Made by a program: the position numbers and the translations under genes. A stretch of DNA of 64,000 bases from Gymnodinialimonas ceratoperidinii. GTDB taxonomy: Bacteria; Pseudomonadota; Alphaproteobacteria; Rhodobacterales; Rhodobacteraceae. Positions 26,166 through 32,882 of the stretch are shown piece after piece. The notes beneath the pieces were generated by a model. That model was not told the origin of the DNA. It worked only from the letters and a program-made list of their open reading frames with translations, and did not search any database. Where the stretch lies: contig NZ_CP079194.1 in assembly GCF_019297855.1 (NCBI RefSeq), positions 3,459,501 to 3,523,500 on the forward strand, given 5' to 3'. How positions within the stretch are numbered: position 1 is the stretch's first letter; the number at the start of each line of letters is the position of its first letter.

Positions 26166-26975
26166 ATGGCGCATATCATTGTTCTCGGAAACGAGAAGGG
26201 CGGATCGGGTAAATCGACCACCTCCATGCACATCGCAACAGCGCTGGCGCGCCTTGGCTACGTCGTCGGCGGCTTGGACCTGGACCTGCGCCAACGCAGC
26301 TTCCACCGCTACCTCGACAACCGCCGCGCCACGATCGAGCGCAAGGGCCTCGACCTCGCCTGCCCGATCGTGCTGGACCTGCCCGACGTCGACCCCGGCG
26401 ATCTGCCCGAGGGCGTCAACGTCTACGACCACCGCCTCTCGGCCGCCGTGACCGAACAGGAAAACCGCTGCGATTTCATCGTCATCGACTGCCCCGGCAG
26501 CCACACGAGACTGAGCCAGGTGGCCCACAGCCTCGCCGATACGCTGATCACCCCGCTCAACGACAGCTTCGTGGACTTCGATCTGCTGGCCAAGGTCGAC
26601 CCCGAGAGTTTCGCCCTTAAGGGCCCCTCGGTCTATTCCGAGATGGTCTGGCACGCCCGCCAACTCCGCGCCAAGGCCGGCCTGCAACCGACCGACTGGG
26701 TCGTGGTCCGCAACCGTCTGCCGGCGCAGCAGATGCACAACAAGGCAAAGATGGGCCGCGCCCTCTCCGAGCTCTCCAAGCGCATCGGCTTCCGCGTCGC
26801 GCCGGGCTTTTCCGAGCGCGTCATCTTCCGCGAACTCTTCCCCTCGGGCATGACGCTCCTCGACCTGCGCGACATGGGGGTGGAGCGGATGAACATCTCC
26901 AACGTCGCCGCCCGCCAGGAACTGCGCGACCTCCTGACTGCCCTCAACCTTCCCGGCGTCAGCGTCGACTTCTGA
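26166..26975 (+). CDS. mipZ: Division-plane positioning ATPase MipZ
   Basis: A 269-residue ParA/MinD-superfamily ATPase that forms a gradient from the cell poles and inhibits FtsZ assembly there. Deviant Walker A N-E-K-G-G-S-G-K-S-T-T at residues 9-19; L-D-L-D-L-R-Q-R-S-F and F-I-V-I-D-C-P-G-S are MipZ-specific. The C-terminal half carries M-H-N-K-A-K-M and R-D-M-G. The ATG at 26166 immediately precedes A-H-I-I-V-L-G-N-E-K-G; an upstream in-frame ATG adds 11 unrelated residues. Monocistronic, convergent with cydB. Confidence 0.93.
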   Translation: MAHIIVLGNEKGGSGKSTTSMHIATALARLGYVVGGLDLDLRQRSFHRYLDNRRATIERKGLDLACPIVLDLPDVDPGDLPEGVNVYDHRLSAAVTEQENRCDFIVIDCPGSHTRLSQVAHSLADTLITPLNDSFVDFDLLAKVDPESFALKGPSVYSEMVWHARQLRAKAGLQPTDWVVVRNRLPAQQMHNKAKMGRALSELSKRIGFRVAPGFSERVIFRELFPSGMTLLDLRDMGVERMNISNVAARQELRDLLTALNLPGVSVDF

Positions 26976-26980
26976 CGCGC

Positions 26981-27050
26981 CTTCATCTTGGCCGATACAA
27001 CTCTGGGGGTGGGCGCTTTCCCCCGGAAAGCGCCAAGGGGGCTAGCCCCC
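26981..27050 (-). repeat. Dispersed intergenic element, copy 5 (full, perfect)
   Basis: On the minus strand: perfect palindrome GGGGGCTAGCCCCC (27050-27037), perfect 10-bp hairpin GGCGCTTTCC / GGAAAGCGCC (27034-27012), then CCCCCAGAGTTGTAT and GGCCAAGATGAAG. It fills the gap between convergent mipZ and cydB and comes within six bases of the mipZ stop. Confidence 0.9.
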
Positions 27051-27099
27051 TCTCTTAATATAAAGGTAACGCGGCGCAGCCGCACCTTTTCCCACCCCC

Positions 27100-28113
27100 T
27101 CAATCGTAGCGCAGCTCCGTCGCCTTCCCGCGGAAGATCACGTAGGCCAGCACCGAGTAGCCGGCGATGATCGGCACGACGACGCAGGCGCCGATCAGGA
27201 TGATGAGCAGGCTTTCCGGGGCGGCGGCGGCCTCGTAGATGGTCAGCCGGTCGGGCACAACGTAGGGGTAGAAGCTGTAGGCCAGCCCCACGTAGGCCAG
27301 CGCGAAAAGCGCGGTGGCGACGGCGAAGGGTTGCCAGGATCGGGCGTCGTTCTCGTACGGCATGACCCGAACCATGCGCCAGAGCCACAGCACCAGCAGG
27401 CCGGAGATCACCGGGATCGGGGCCAGCCAGAAGACATCCGGAAACTGCAGCCAGCGATCGAATATCCGCGTCGACACCAGCGGCGTCGCCAGCGACACCG
27501 CACCGATGCCGAGGATCACGCCCCAGAGGCTGTCACGCGCCCATTTCACCGCCTTCACTTGCAGACCGCCCTCCATCTTGTGGATCAGCCAGCAGGCGCC
27601 GATGAAGCTGTACCCCACCGCAAGGAACGCGGCGGTGAGCGCGGCGAACAGGAACGTGGCCCATGTTTGCTGCAACCCCATGACGTAGAGGCCGAGCATG
27701 AAGCCCTGGGACAGCGCCGTGAGGGTCGAGCCTGCGAAGAACACACAGTTCCACAGCCGCTTGTGCCGGGCGTGGGCCTTGGCGCGGAACTCGAAGGCCA
27801 CGCCGCGCAGGATCAACCCGATCAGCATGATGAAGACCGGCACGTAGAGCGCCGTCAGGATCATCCCATGCGCCGTCGGGAAGGCCACGAGCAGCAGCCC
27901 AACTGCCAGCACCAGCCAGGTCTCGTTGGCGTCCCAGAACGGCCCGATGGAGCCGATCATCCGGTCCTTCTCGGCCTCATCGGCGAAGGGGAACAACAGC
28001 CCCACACCGAGGTCGAAGCCGTCCAGCACCACGTAAACGAGGATCGAGAATCCCATCAGCGAGGCGAAGGCCCAGGGCAGCCAATCGGCGGGATTTGCGA
28101 AATCAGGTAGCAT
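27100..28113 (-). CDS. cydB: Cytochrome bd-type ubiquinol oxidase subunit II
   Basis: A 337-residue inner-membrane protein with eight or nine helices; characteristic segments are V-Y-V-V-L-D-G-F-D-L-G-V-G, F-W-D-A-N-E-T-W-L-V-L and A-F-P-T-A-H-G. It pairs with the CydA-type subunit I encoded 6 bp upstream. The pair reduces O2 to water with quinol, giving high-affinity or cyanide-resistant respiration. Confidence 0.95.
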   Translation of the reverse strand: MLPDFANPADWLPWAFASLMGFSILVYVVLDGFDLGVGLLFPFADEAEKDRMIGSIGPFWDANETWLVLAVGLLLVAFPTAHGMILTALYVPVFIMLIGLILRGVAFEFRAKAHARHKRLWNCVFFAGSTLTALSQGFMLGLYVMGLQQTWATFLFAALTAAFLAVGYSFIGACWLIHKMEGGLQVKAVKWARDSLWGVILGIGAVSLATPLVSTRIFDRWLQFPDVFWLAPIPVISGLLVLWLWRMVRVMPYENDARSWQPFAVATALFALAYVGLAYSFYPYVVPDRLTIYEAAAAPESLLIILIGACVVVPIIAGYSVLAYVIFRGKATELRYD

Positions 28114-28119
28114 CGGTTC

Positions 28120-29556
28120 TCACTCCCCCGGTTGCAGCGCTTCAACCTGCGCCTTGCCGGAATGGTCCATGTCGTAGGCAGGCGCGTCCTGCCCCCGTGC
28201 GGCGAGGCGGGCGAGGTAGACGATGACGGAGATGTAGGCCAACAGCAGCAAGCCATACATCACGAGGTAGCCCGCAAGGGTGCTGGCGACCATCGGCGCC
28301 GGCACGTCCGCCACGGCCATCTCGGTGGTCATCACCCCCTGTACCAGCCACGGCTGGCGGCCGATCTCGGTGGTGTACCATCCGGCAAGGGTGGCCACCC
28401 ATCCGCTGAAGGTCATCGGCACCAGCAGCCAGATCAACGGCCGCGGCAGACCCTCTGCCGCGAACCAGCGCTTGGCGTGCGGATCGGGGTGCAACCGCCG
28501 CCGCTTCCACATCAGGAACACCGACAGCCAGGACACCGCCAGCATCGCCATGCCGGTGCCGACCATCGTGCGGAACGACCAGAAGACCGGCAGGACGGGC
28601 GGGTGCATCGCGGTGCCGTCCTCGGCCACGAAATCGTTGAGCCCCTGCACCACGCCATCGGCATGGTGGGTCAGGATCAGCGAGGCGACCGAGGGGATTC
28701 CGACCTCGAACCGGTTCTCGCGCGCCTCGGCATCGGGCAGCGCGAACAGCAGCAGGGGTTGATGCGGGCCGGTCTCCCAGATGCCCTCCATCGCGGCGAC
28801 CTTCTGGGGCTGGTGCTCCAGCGTGTTCAGCCCGTGCATGTCGCCCATGTAGATCTGCACCGGGATCAGCAGCGCCCCAAGGCAGAGTCCCACCTTCAGC
28901 GTCGCGCGCAGGTCGGCCGCGCGGTCCCCCAGAAGCCAGCGGAAGGCCGAGACACCCGCCAGCAGGAAGGCCACGGTCAGCCCCGAGGCCAGCAGCATAT
29001 GGACGAAGCGGTAGGGCATGGAGGGGTTGAAGACGATCGCGAACCAATCCGTCGCATGGGCCACGCCGTCGATCATCTCGAAGCCCTGCGGCGTGTGCAT
29101 CCACGAGTTCAGGACGATGATCCAGAAGGCCGAGACGGTGGTGCCGAAGGCCACGAGGAAGGTCGCGAGGATATGCAGCCAGCCCGGCACGCGGGAGAAG
29201 CCGAAAAGCATGATGCCGATGAAGGCCGCCTCGAGGAAGAAGGCCGTGAGTACCTCGTAGGCCAAGAGCGGCCCGGCGATGTTGCCGACCGTCTCCATGA
29301 AGCCGGGCCAGTTGGTGCCGAACTGGAACGACATGGTGATGCCGCTGACCACGCCCATGGCGAAGGAGAGGGCGAAGACCTTCACCCAGAGCCGATAGAC
29401 GTTCATCCACTTGATGTCGCCGGTCTGCGCGAAACGGACCCGGAAGAACAGCAGCGCCCACCCGAGGGCGATGGTGATCGTCGGGAACAGGATATGGAAC
29501 GAGATGTTGGCCGCGAACTGGATGCGGCTGAAAATGAGGGTGTCGAGAGCTTCCAT
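28120..29556 (-). CDS. cydA: Cytochrome bd-type ubiquinol oxidase subunit I (short Q-loop)
   Basis: A 478-residue subunit carrying the haems. Ligands are visible: His21 (S-F-H-I-L-F-P), His186 (R-F-V-H-M-L-L) and Met331 (S-F-R-T-M-V-G). The quinol loop after G-D-M-H-G-L-N is short, as in the cyanide-insensitive CioA group rather than E. coli CydA. G-W-Y-T-T-E-I-G-R-Q-P-W is conserved. Lies 4 bp after the GbsR-type regulator gene, which probably controls it. Confidence 0.95.
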   Translation of the reverse strand: MEALDTLIFSRIQFAANISFHILFPTITIALGWALLFFRVRFAQTGDIKWMNVYRLWVKVFALSFAMGVVSGITMSFQFGTNWPGFMETVGNIAGPLLAYEVLTAFFLEAAFIGIMLFGFSRVPGWLHILATFLVAFGTTVSAFWIIVLNSWMHTPQGFEMIDGVAHATDWFAIVFNPSMPYRFVHMLLASGLTVAFLLAGVSAFRWLLGDRAADLRATLKVGLCLGALLIPVQIYMGDMHGLNTLEHQPQKVAAMEGIWETGPHQPLLLFALPDAEARENRFEVGIPSVASLILTHHADGVVQGLNDFVAEDGTAMHPPVLPVFWSFRTMVGTGMAMLAVSWLSVFLMWKRRRLHPDPHAKRWFAAEGLPRPLIWLLVPMTFSGWVATLAGWYTTEIGRQPWLVQGVMTTEMAVADVPAPMVASTLAGYLVMYGLLLLAYISVIVYLARLAARGQDAPAYDMDHSGKAQVEALQPGE

Positions 29557-29560
29557 CAGC

Positions 29561-30115
29561 TTATTCCTTCCGCAAGCGGCGCGTGGGCATCACGTTGCCA
29601 GCCTTGTCGATCAGGCCCGCGATCTTGCTGCCCAATGTCATCATCTTGACCAGGCGTTCCGTTTCAAGCTTCTCCATCTCGTCGTAGAAGCCTGTCATCA
29701 GCTCGATCATCTCGCGCAGCTCCGCGATGCGCGCCTCGGCGTAGGCGTCCCCGGCGGGGCCGGCCATCTCCAGCTCGCGCAGCTTGGTGAGCGTCGGGTC
29801 GATCTCGCGCTTCTTGCGCTCGGCGATGAGGATGCGGGTGATTTCCCACAGGTCCTCGGGGGTGGTGAAATAGTCGCGCCGGTCGTCGGGGATGTGGCGC
29901 AGCCGCACGAGACCCCATGCCTGCAGCTCCTTCAGGCCCATCGAGGTGTTCGACCGGCTGACGCCAAGCCCCGCCGTGATCTGCTCGGCGTTGAGCGGCT
30001 CGGACGAGAGGAACAGCAGGGCGTAGATCTGCCCCACGGTGCGGTTGATGCCCCACCGGCTGCCCATTTCACCGAAGTGCAGGACGAACTCCTGCTGAAG
30101 GTTCGAGAGGTTCAT
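29561..30115 (-). CDS. GbsR/MarR family transcriptional regulator
   Basis: A 184-residue protein with a MarR-like winged helix of the GbsR subtype: G-Q-I-Y-A-L-L-F-L near residue 28, recognition helix L-G-V-S-R-S-N-T-S-M-G-L-K-E-L-Q, wing with R-D-Y-F-T-T. The C-terminal half is a long charged helix for dimerisation. First gene of the regulator-cydA-cydB operon and likely an autoregulated repressor acting on the palindrome over the promoter. Confidence 0.88.
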   Translation of the reverse strand: MNLSNLQQEFVLHFGEMGSRWGINRTVGQIYALLFLSSEPLNAEQITAGLGVSRSNTSMGLKELQAWGLVRLRHIPDDRRDYFTTPEDLWEITRILIAERKKREIDPTLTKLRELEMAGPAGDAYAEARIAELREMIELMTGFYDEMEKLETERLVKMMTLGSKIAGLIDKAGNVMPTRRLRKE

Positions 30116-30142
30116 CTGCCATCCTGTTCGCGCTTGTCTGGC

Positions 30143-30191
30143 ATTTCAGTTATTTCTGAAATTTATATAGAGGCGCTGCCGCGAAAGGCAA
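30143..30191 (-). promoter_or_regulatory. cyd operon promoter with overlapping palindromic operator
   Basis: On the minus strand TTGCCT (30191-30186), 16 bases, TATATA (30169-30164), with a start expected near 30157. Exactly there lies a perfect inverted repeat ATTTCAG-N6-CTGAAAT (30162-30143). A repressor bound to it would block initiation; the GbsR-type protein encoded 28 bp downstream is the obvious candidate. Confidence 0.65.
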
Positions 30192-30221
30192 TGTGGCCGC
30201 CGGGCCTGCGCTGAAATGTCC

Positions 30222-31490
30222 TCAAGCGGTGGCGAGGGCCAGACCGTCCACCACGGCGGTGAAGGCGTTGGAGCGGAGCACCTTGGCCTCGGGGCAGATC
30301 GCCTGCGCCTCGGCGGCGATGAAGCCCATGAGGGAGGAGCCGCCGACGAGGATGATCCGTGCGATCTGGCGTCCCTCGACGTCCGCGCGCTGCAGGGTCT
30401 CGTCCATGGCGTCGCGCAATGCGCTGCGCGTGGGCGCGAGGTCGCGGTCCAGATCGGTCTCGCTCAGCGAGATCCGCAGCCCGCGCTCCAGCGCGCCCAT
30501 GTCGATGGCGGCGGCCTCCGCGCCGTTGTTGGCGGCGATCTTCCCGCGCTCCACCGCGAAGGCCAGCTCGTGGCCGAGCTCCAGCTCCAGCACCTCGGCG
30601 AAACGCTCCATCGCCGGGCGGTCGACCGCGTGGCGGACCATGTCGGCCACCATCCGGCGGGTATCCTGCGTGTAGAGGAAGGGGATCTTGGCCCAGGTCG
30701 AAAGCTCCACATAGGGCGCGCGGGGCACCGGCAGCAGGCCCGCCCCCATGGTCCGGCGCAATTGGCCGCCGAGGCCGAGGACTGGCATCGCGTGCGCCAT
30801 GGAGACCGCGTGATCGAAGTCGGTGCCGCCGAGGCGGATGCCGTGGCTGGCGAGGATCTCTGGCCCCCGCGCGCCGTTACGGAAGACCGAGAAGTCCGAG
30901 GTGCCGCCGCCGATATCGACGATCAGCCCCAAGCCCTCCGGCGCGCCCATTCCCTGACAGGAGATCGCAGCGGCCTCCGGCTCGGGGAGGAAATCAACTT
31001 CGGTGAAACCGGCTGCGAGGTAACAGCCGCGCAGGTCCGCCTCGGCTTGGGCGTCGCGCTCGGAATCGTCGCTGTGGAAGCGCACCGGGCGGCCGGACAG
31101 CGCGTGGGTGACGGGATGGCCCGCCTGCGCCTCGGCGCGGTCGCGCAGGGTGGTGAGGAAGGCGGTGATGACCTCGGCCACGGTGCGACGTTTGCCGCCC
31201 AGAAGCCGCGTCTCGTGGAGGAGCGGCACGCCAAGGATGCTCTTGAGCGCGCGCATGTAGCGCCCCTCCTCGCCCGCGATCAGCGACTGCGCGGCCTGCG
31301 TGCCGATCTGCATCGCGCTGCCATCGGCGGGAAAGAAGACAGCGGTGGGCAAGGTGGCCTCGCCCGCCTCCACCTCGATCCGGGTGATCTGGCCCTCCCG
31401 TAGGAGAGCGGCGGCGGAGTTGGAGGTGCCGAAATCGACGGCGAGAACGGGGGAATGGGTCACGGAGAGGCCTGCAGTGGCGAGGGGCAA
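30222..31490 (-). CDS. Hsp70 family protein (YegD-like)
   Basis: A 422-residue actin-fold ATPase, shorter than DnaK and lacking its substrate-binding domain. Phosphate loops V-D-F-G-T-S-N-S near residue 18 and D-I-G-G-G-T-S-D-F-S near 190, and L-V-G-G-S-S-L-M near 390 are present. E. coli YegD is the closest named type; its function is unknown. The start could lie a few codons downstream, since the conserved part begins at S-P-V-L-A-V-D-F-G. Monocistronic by appearance. Confidence 0.88.
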   Translation of the reverse strand: MPLATAGLSVTHSPVLAVDFGTSNSAAALLREGQITRIEVEAGEATLPTAVFFPADGSAMQIGTQAAQSLIAGEEGRYMRALKSILGVPLLHETRLLGGKRRTVAEVITAFLTTLRDRAEAQAGHPVTHALSGRPVRFHSDDSERDAQAEADLRGCYLAAGFTEVDFLPEPEAAAISCQGMGAPEGLGLIVDIGGGTSDFSVFRNGARGPEILASHGIRLGGTDFDHAVSMAHAMPVLGLGGQLRRTMGAGLLPVPRAPYVELSTWAKIPFLYTQDTRRMVADMVRHAVDRPAMERFAEVLELELGHELAFAVERGKIAANNGAEAAAIDMGALERGLRISLSETDLDRDLAPTRSALRDAMDETLQRADVEGRQIARIILVGGSSLMGFIAAEAQAICPEAKVLRSNAFTAVVDGLALATA

Positions 31491-31585
31491 GGCCGCGCTG
31501 GCTATCGGAGTTCAGCGAGGCATACAACCCGGCCAAAGACCTGATGCTTGGCGTACACACCCGGTACACGGACCGTGCACACAAA

Positions 31586-31622
31586 AGAAAGCGCCGCCAC
31601 CGGGTGAACCAGTGGCGGCGCG
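31586..31622 (-). terminator. Terminator of the PRC-barrel gene
   Basis: On the minus strand a perfect ten-pair stem GCGCCGCCAC / GTGGCGGCGC with an 11-base loop runs into TTTCTTTT, about 40 bases after the stop codon at 31662. Confidence 0.85.
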
Positions 31623-31661
31623 CTCATTTCTCAAGACACAATTCGCGTCAGGGGCGAGAAG

Positions 31662-32642
31662 TTAGCCTTCGTATTCGGGCTGTGCTTCCAGCTCTTCCTG
31701 CGTGGCGTCGATGTAGACGCGCACGTCACCACCTTCGCCGCGAACGATCTGCAGTTCCTCGAAGGTCACGGCGATGGAGTGCTCGCCCAGACCAAGGAAG
31801 CCACCGATGTCGAGCACGGCGCGGTCCAGCGAACCGTCGTCGTTCAGCAGAAGCTCGCTCACTTCACCCATGTCTTCGTTGTCGGCGCCGTAGACGTTGG
31901 CACCGGTCAGGTCGTCAGCGGTCATCTCGTCGTAGCTTACGTTCTCGTAGCCATCGACTTCAACGGCGGGCATCGAGAGACGGGGACGGTCGGTTTCTTC
32001 GATCTCGACCATGGTCTCGTCTTCGGCCATCACGGCGTCGCCATCGGTCATGGCTTCGGCGTTGGCTTCGGCTTCGGCAGTTGCTTCACCGTCGGTGGAG
32101 ACGTCTGCATCGGCATCGACATCGATGTCTACGTTGTCGCCATCCATGTCGGCGTCAGCGTCCATGTCCATATCGGCGTCCATGTCCATGTCTTCGTCCA
32201 TGTCCATGCCCATCGAGGTCCGCTCGAATTCGGGGGCCTGCTCGACGTCGGCTGCGGCAGCGTTGACGACAAGGAAGAACTCGTCGGCGTCTTCACCATC
32301 GGAGACGAACTGGATCTGGTCCATGTTCACGGCAACGTCACGCTCGCCGATACCGAGGAAGCCACCAACACCAACGATCACGGACTGAACTTCGCCGTCG
32401 CGGGTCAGGATGATCTCGTTGATCTCACCGATGTCGTCCCACTCCTGCTCACCGTCTGCTTCGACCATGTCGCCGGTCTCGTTCTCGGTGACGTAGACGC
32501 GCATGCCGATCACGTCGGAGGCGTTCAGGTTCATTTCGGCGTCAAACGCCATGTCGGAAAACGGTGTGTTCGAGTGGGCATCCGCATATGCGCCGGTGGC
32601 CATTACGGATGCGGCGGCGGTGGTAATAAGAAAACGTTTCAT
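31662..32642 (-). CDS. Periplasmic double PRC-barrel protein with acidic Met-Asp linker
   Basis: A 326-residue protein. Signal peptide M-K-R-F-L-I-T-T-A-A-A-S-V-M-A-T-G-A-Y-A, then PRC-barrel 1 (about 35-140, with G-V-G-G-F-L-G-I-G-E-R-D-V-A-V), an extremely acidic linker of D-M-D-M-D-A-D-type repeats (about 165-240), and PRC-barrel 2 (about 250-326, D-I-G-G-F-L-G-L-G-E-H-S-I-A-V). The ATG at 32642 has AAGGAGA upstream; longer in-frame starts precede the promoter. An EcfG-type promoter drives it, so it is probably a general-stress envelope protein; molecular role unknown. Confidence 0.9.
   Translation of the reverse strand: MKRFLITTAAASVMATGAYADAHSNTPFSDMAFDAEMNLNASDVIGMRVYVTENETGDMVEADGEQEWDDIGEINEIILTRDGEVQSVIVGVGGFLGIGERDVAVNMDQIQFVSDGEDADEFFLVVNAAAADVEQAPEFERTSMGMDMDEDMDMDADMDMDADADMDGDNVDIDVDADADVSTDGEATAEAEANAEAMTDGDAVMAEDETMVEIEETDRPRLSMPAVEVDGYENVSYDEMTADDLTGANVYGADNEDMGEVSELLLNDDGSLDRAVLDIGGFLGLGEHSIAVTFEELQIVRGEGGDVRVYIDATQEELEAQPEYEG
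32100..32220. repeat. Short-period repeat inside the PRC-barrel gene
   Basis: Six- and nine-base units built on TCCATG, TCGGCG and TCTTCG encode the alternating Met-Asp/Ala-Asp linker. Such arrays change length by strand slippage while keeping frame. Confidence 0.7.
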
Positions 32643-32695
32643 GTTGTCTCTCCTTATGTCGAGGGACGCGTTTAGATCGCGCCTTGCATTGGAGA

Positions 32696-32720
32696 AACGG
32701 ACTCCCCGCTTGTTTGTTCC
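32696..32720 (-). promoter_or_regulatory. EcfG-type general stress promoter of the PRC-barrel gene
   Basis: On the minus strand GGAAC (32720-32716), 16 bases, CGTT (32699-32696): an exact match to the alphaproteobacterial EcfG (SigT) consensus. The expected start near 32690 leaves a leader of about 48 nt with AAGGAGA before the ATG. Confidence 0.75.
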
Positions 32721-32764
32721 CGATCCGGGGCGGCAAACCGACAGGTATATTTGTGAAAGTTGAA

Positions 32765-32789
32765 GGAACAATTTCGGCTTTAAAGCGTT
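32765..32789 (+). promoter_or_regulatory. Second, divergent EcfG-type promoter
   Basis: GGAAC (32765-32769), 16 bases, CGTT (32786-32789), again exact, pointing the opposite way from the PRC-barrel promoter and 44 bp from it. No coding gene lies downstream before a strong terminator and the convergent rpsA gene. Confidence 0.7.
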
Positions 32790-32795
32790 GGTGCG

Positions 32796-32866
32796 CGCCC
32801 GCAATTTGAATGACGTGGCACCCCTGAACGGAAAAGGCCCCGCCGTTGCCGGCGGGGCCTTTCCTA
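32796..32866 (+). ncRNA. Candidate stress-induced small RNA
   Basis: Predicted transcript of about 70 nt from the divergent EcfG promoter to the hairpin at 32833-32862. The 5' part is unstructured and contains a C-rich stretch (GGCACCCCTGAAC), followed by a 12-pair terminator stem and TTTCCT. The layout (promoter, short C-rich single-stranded region, terminator) is that of alphaproteobacterial stress sRNAs. Existence is inferred from sequence only. Confidence 0.5.
32833..32862. terminator. Bidirectional terminator of rpsA (and of the candidate sRNA)
   Basis: Perfect 12-bp stem AAAGGCCCCGCC / GGCGGGGCCTTT with a six-base loop, about 20 bases after the rpsA stop. T-runs exist on both strands (TTTTCC after the stem on minus; TTTCC on plus). 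Confidence 0.88.
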
Positions 32867-32882
32867 ATCAATGCGGGAACGA

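Noticed and set aside
28132..29649. A 505-codon open frame on the plus strand
   Set aside because: Antisense to cydA, whose haem ligands are intact.
32100..32220. A CRISPR-like array of short repeats
   Set aside because: The units are six to nine bases long with no spacers and lie inside a coding frame; it is the acidic linker of the PRC-barrel protein.
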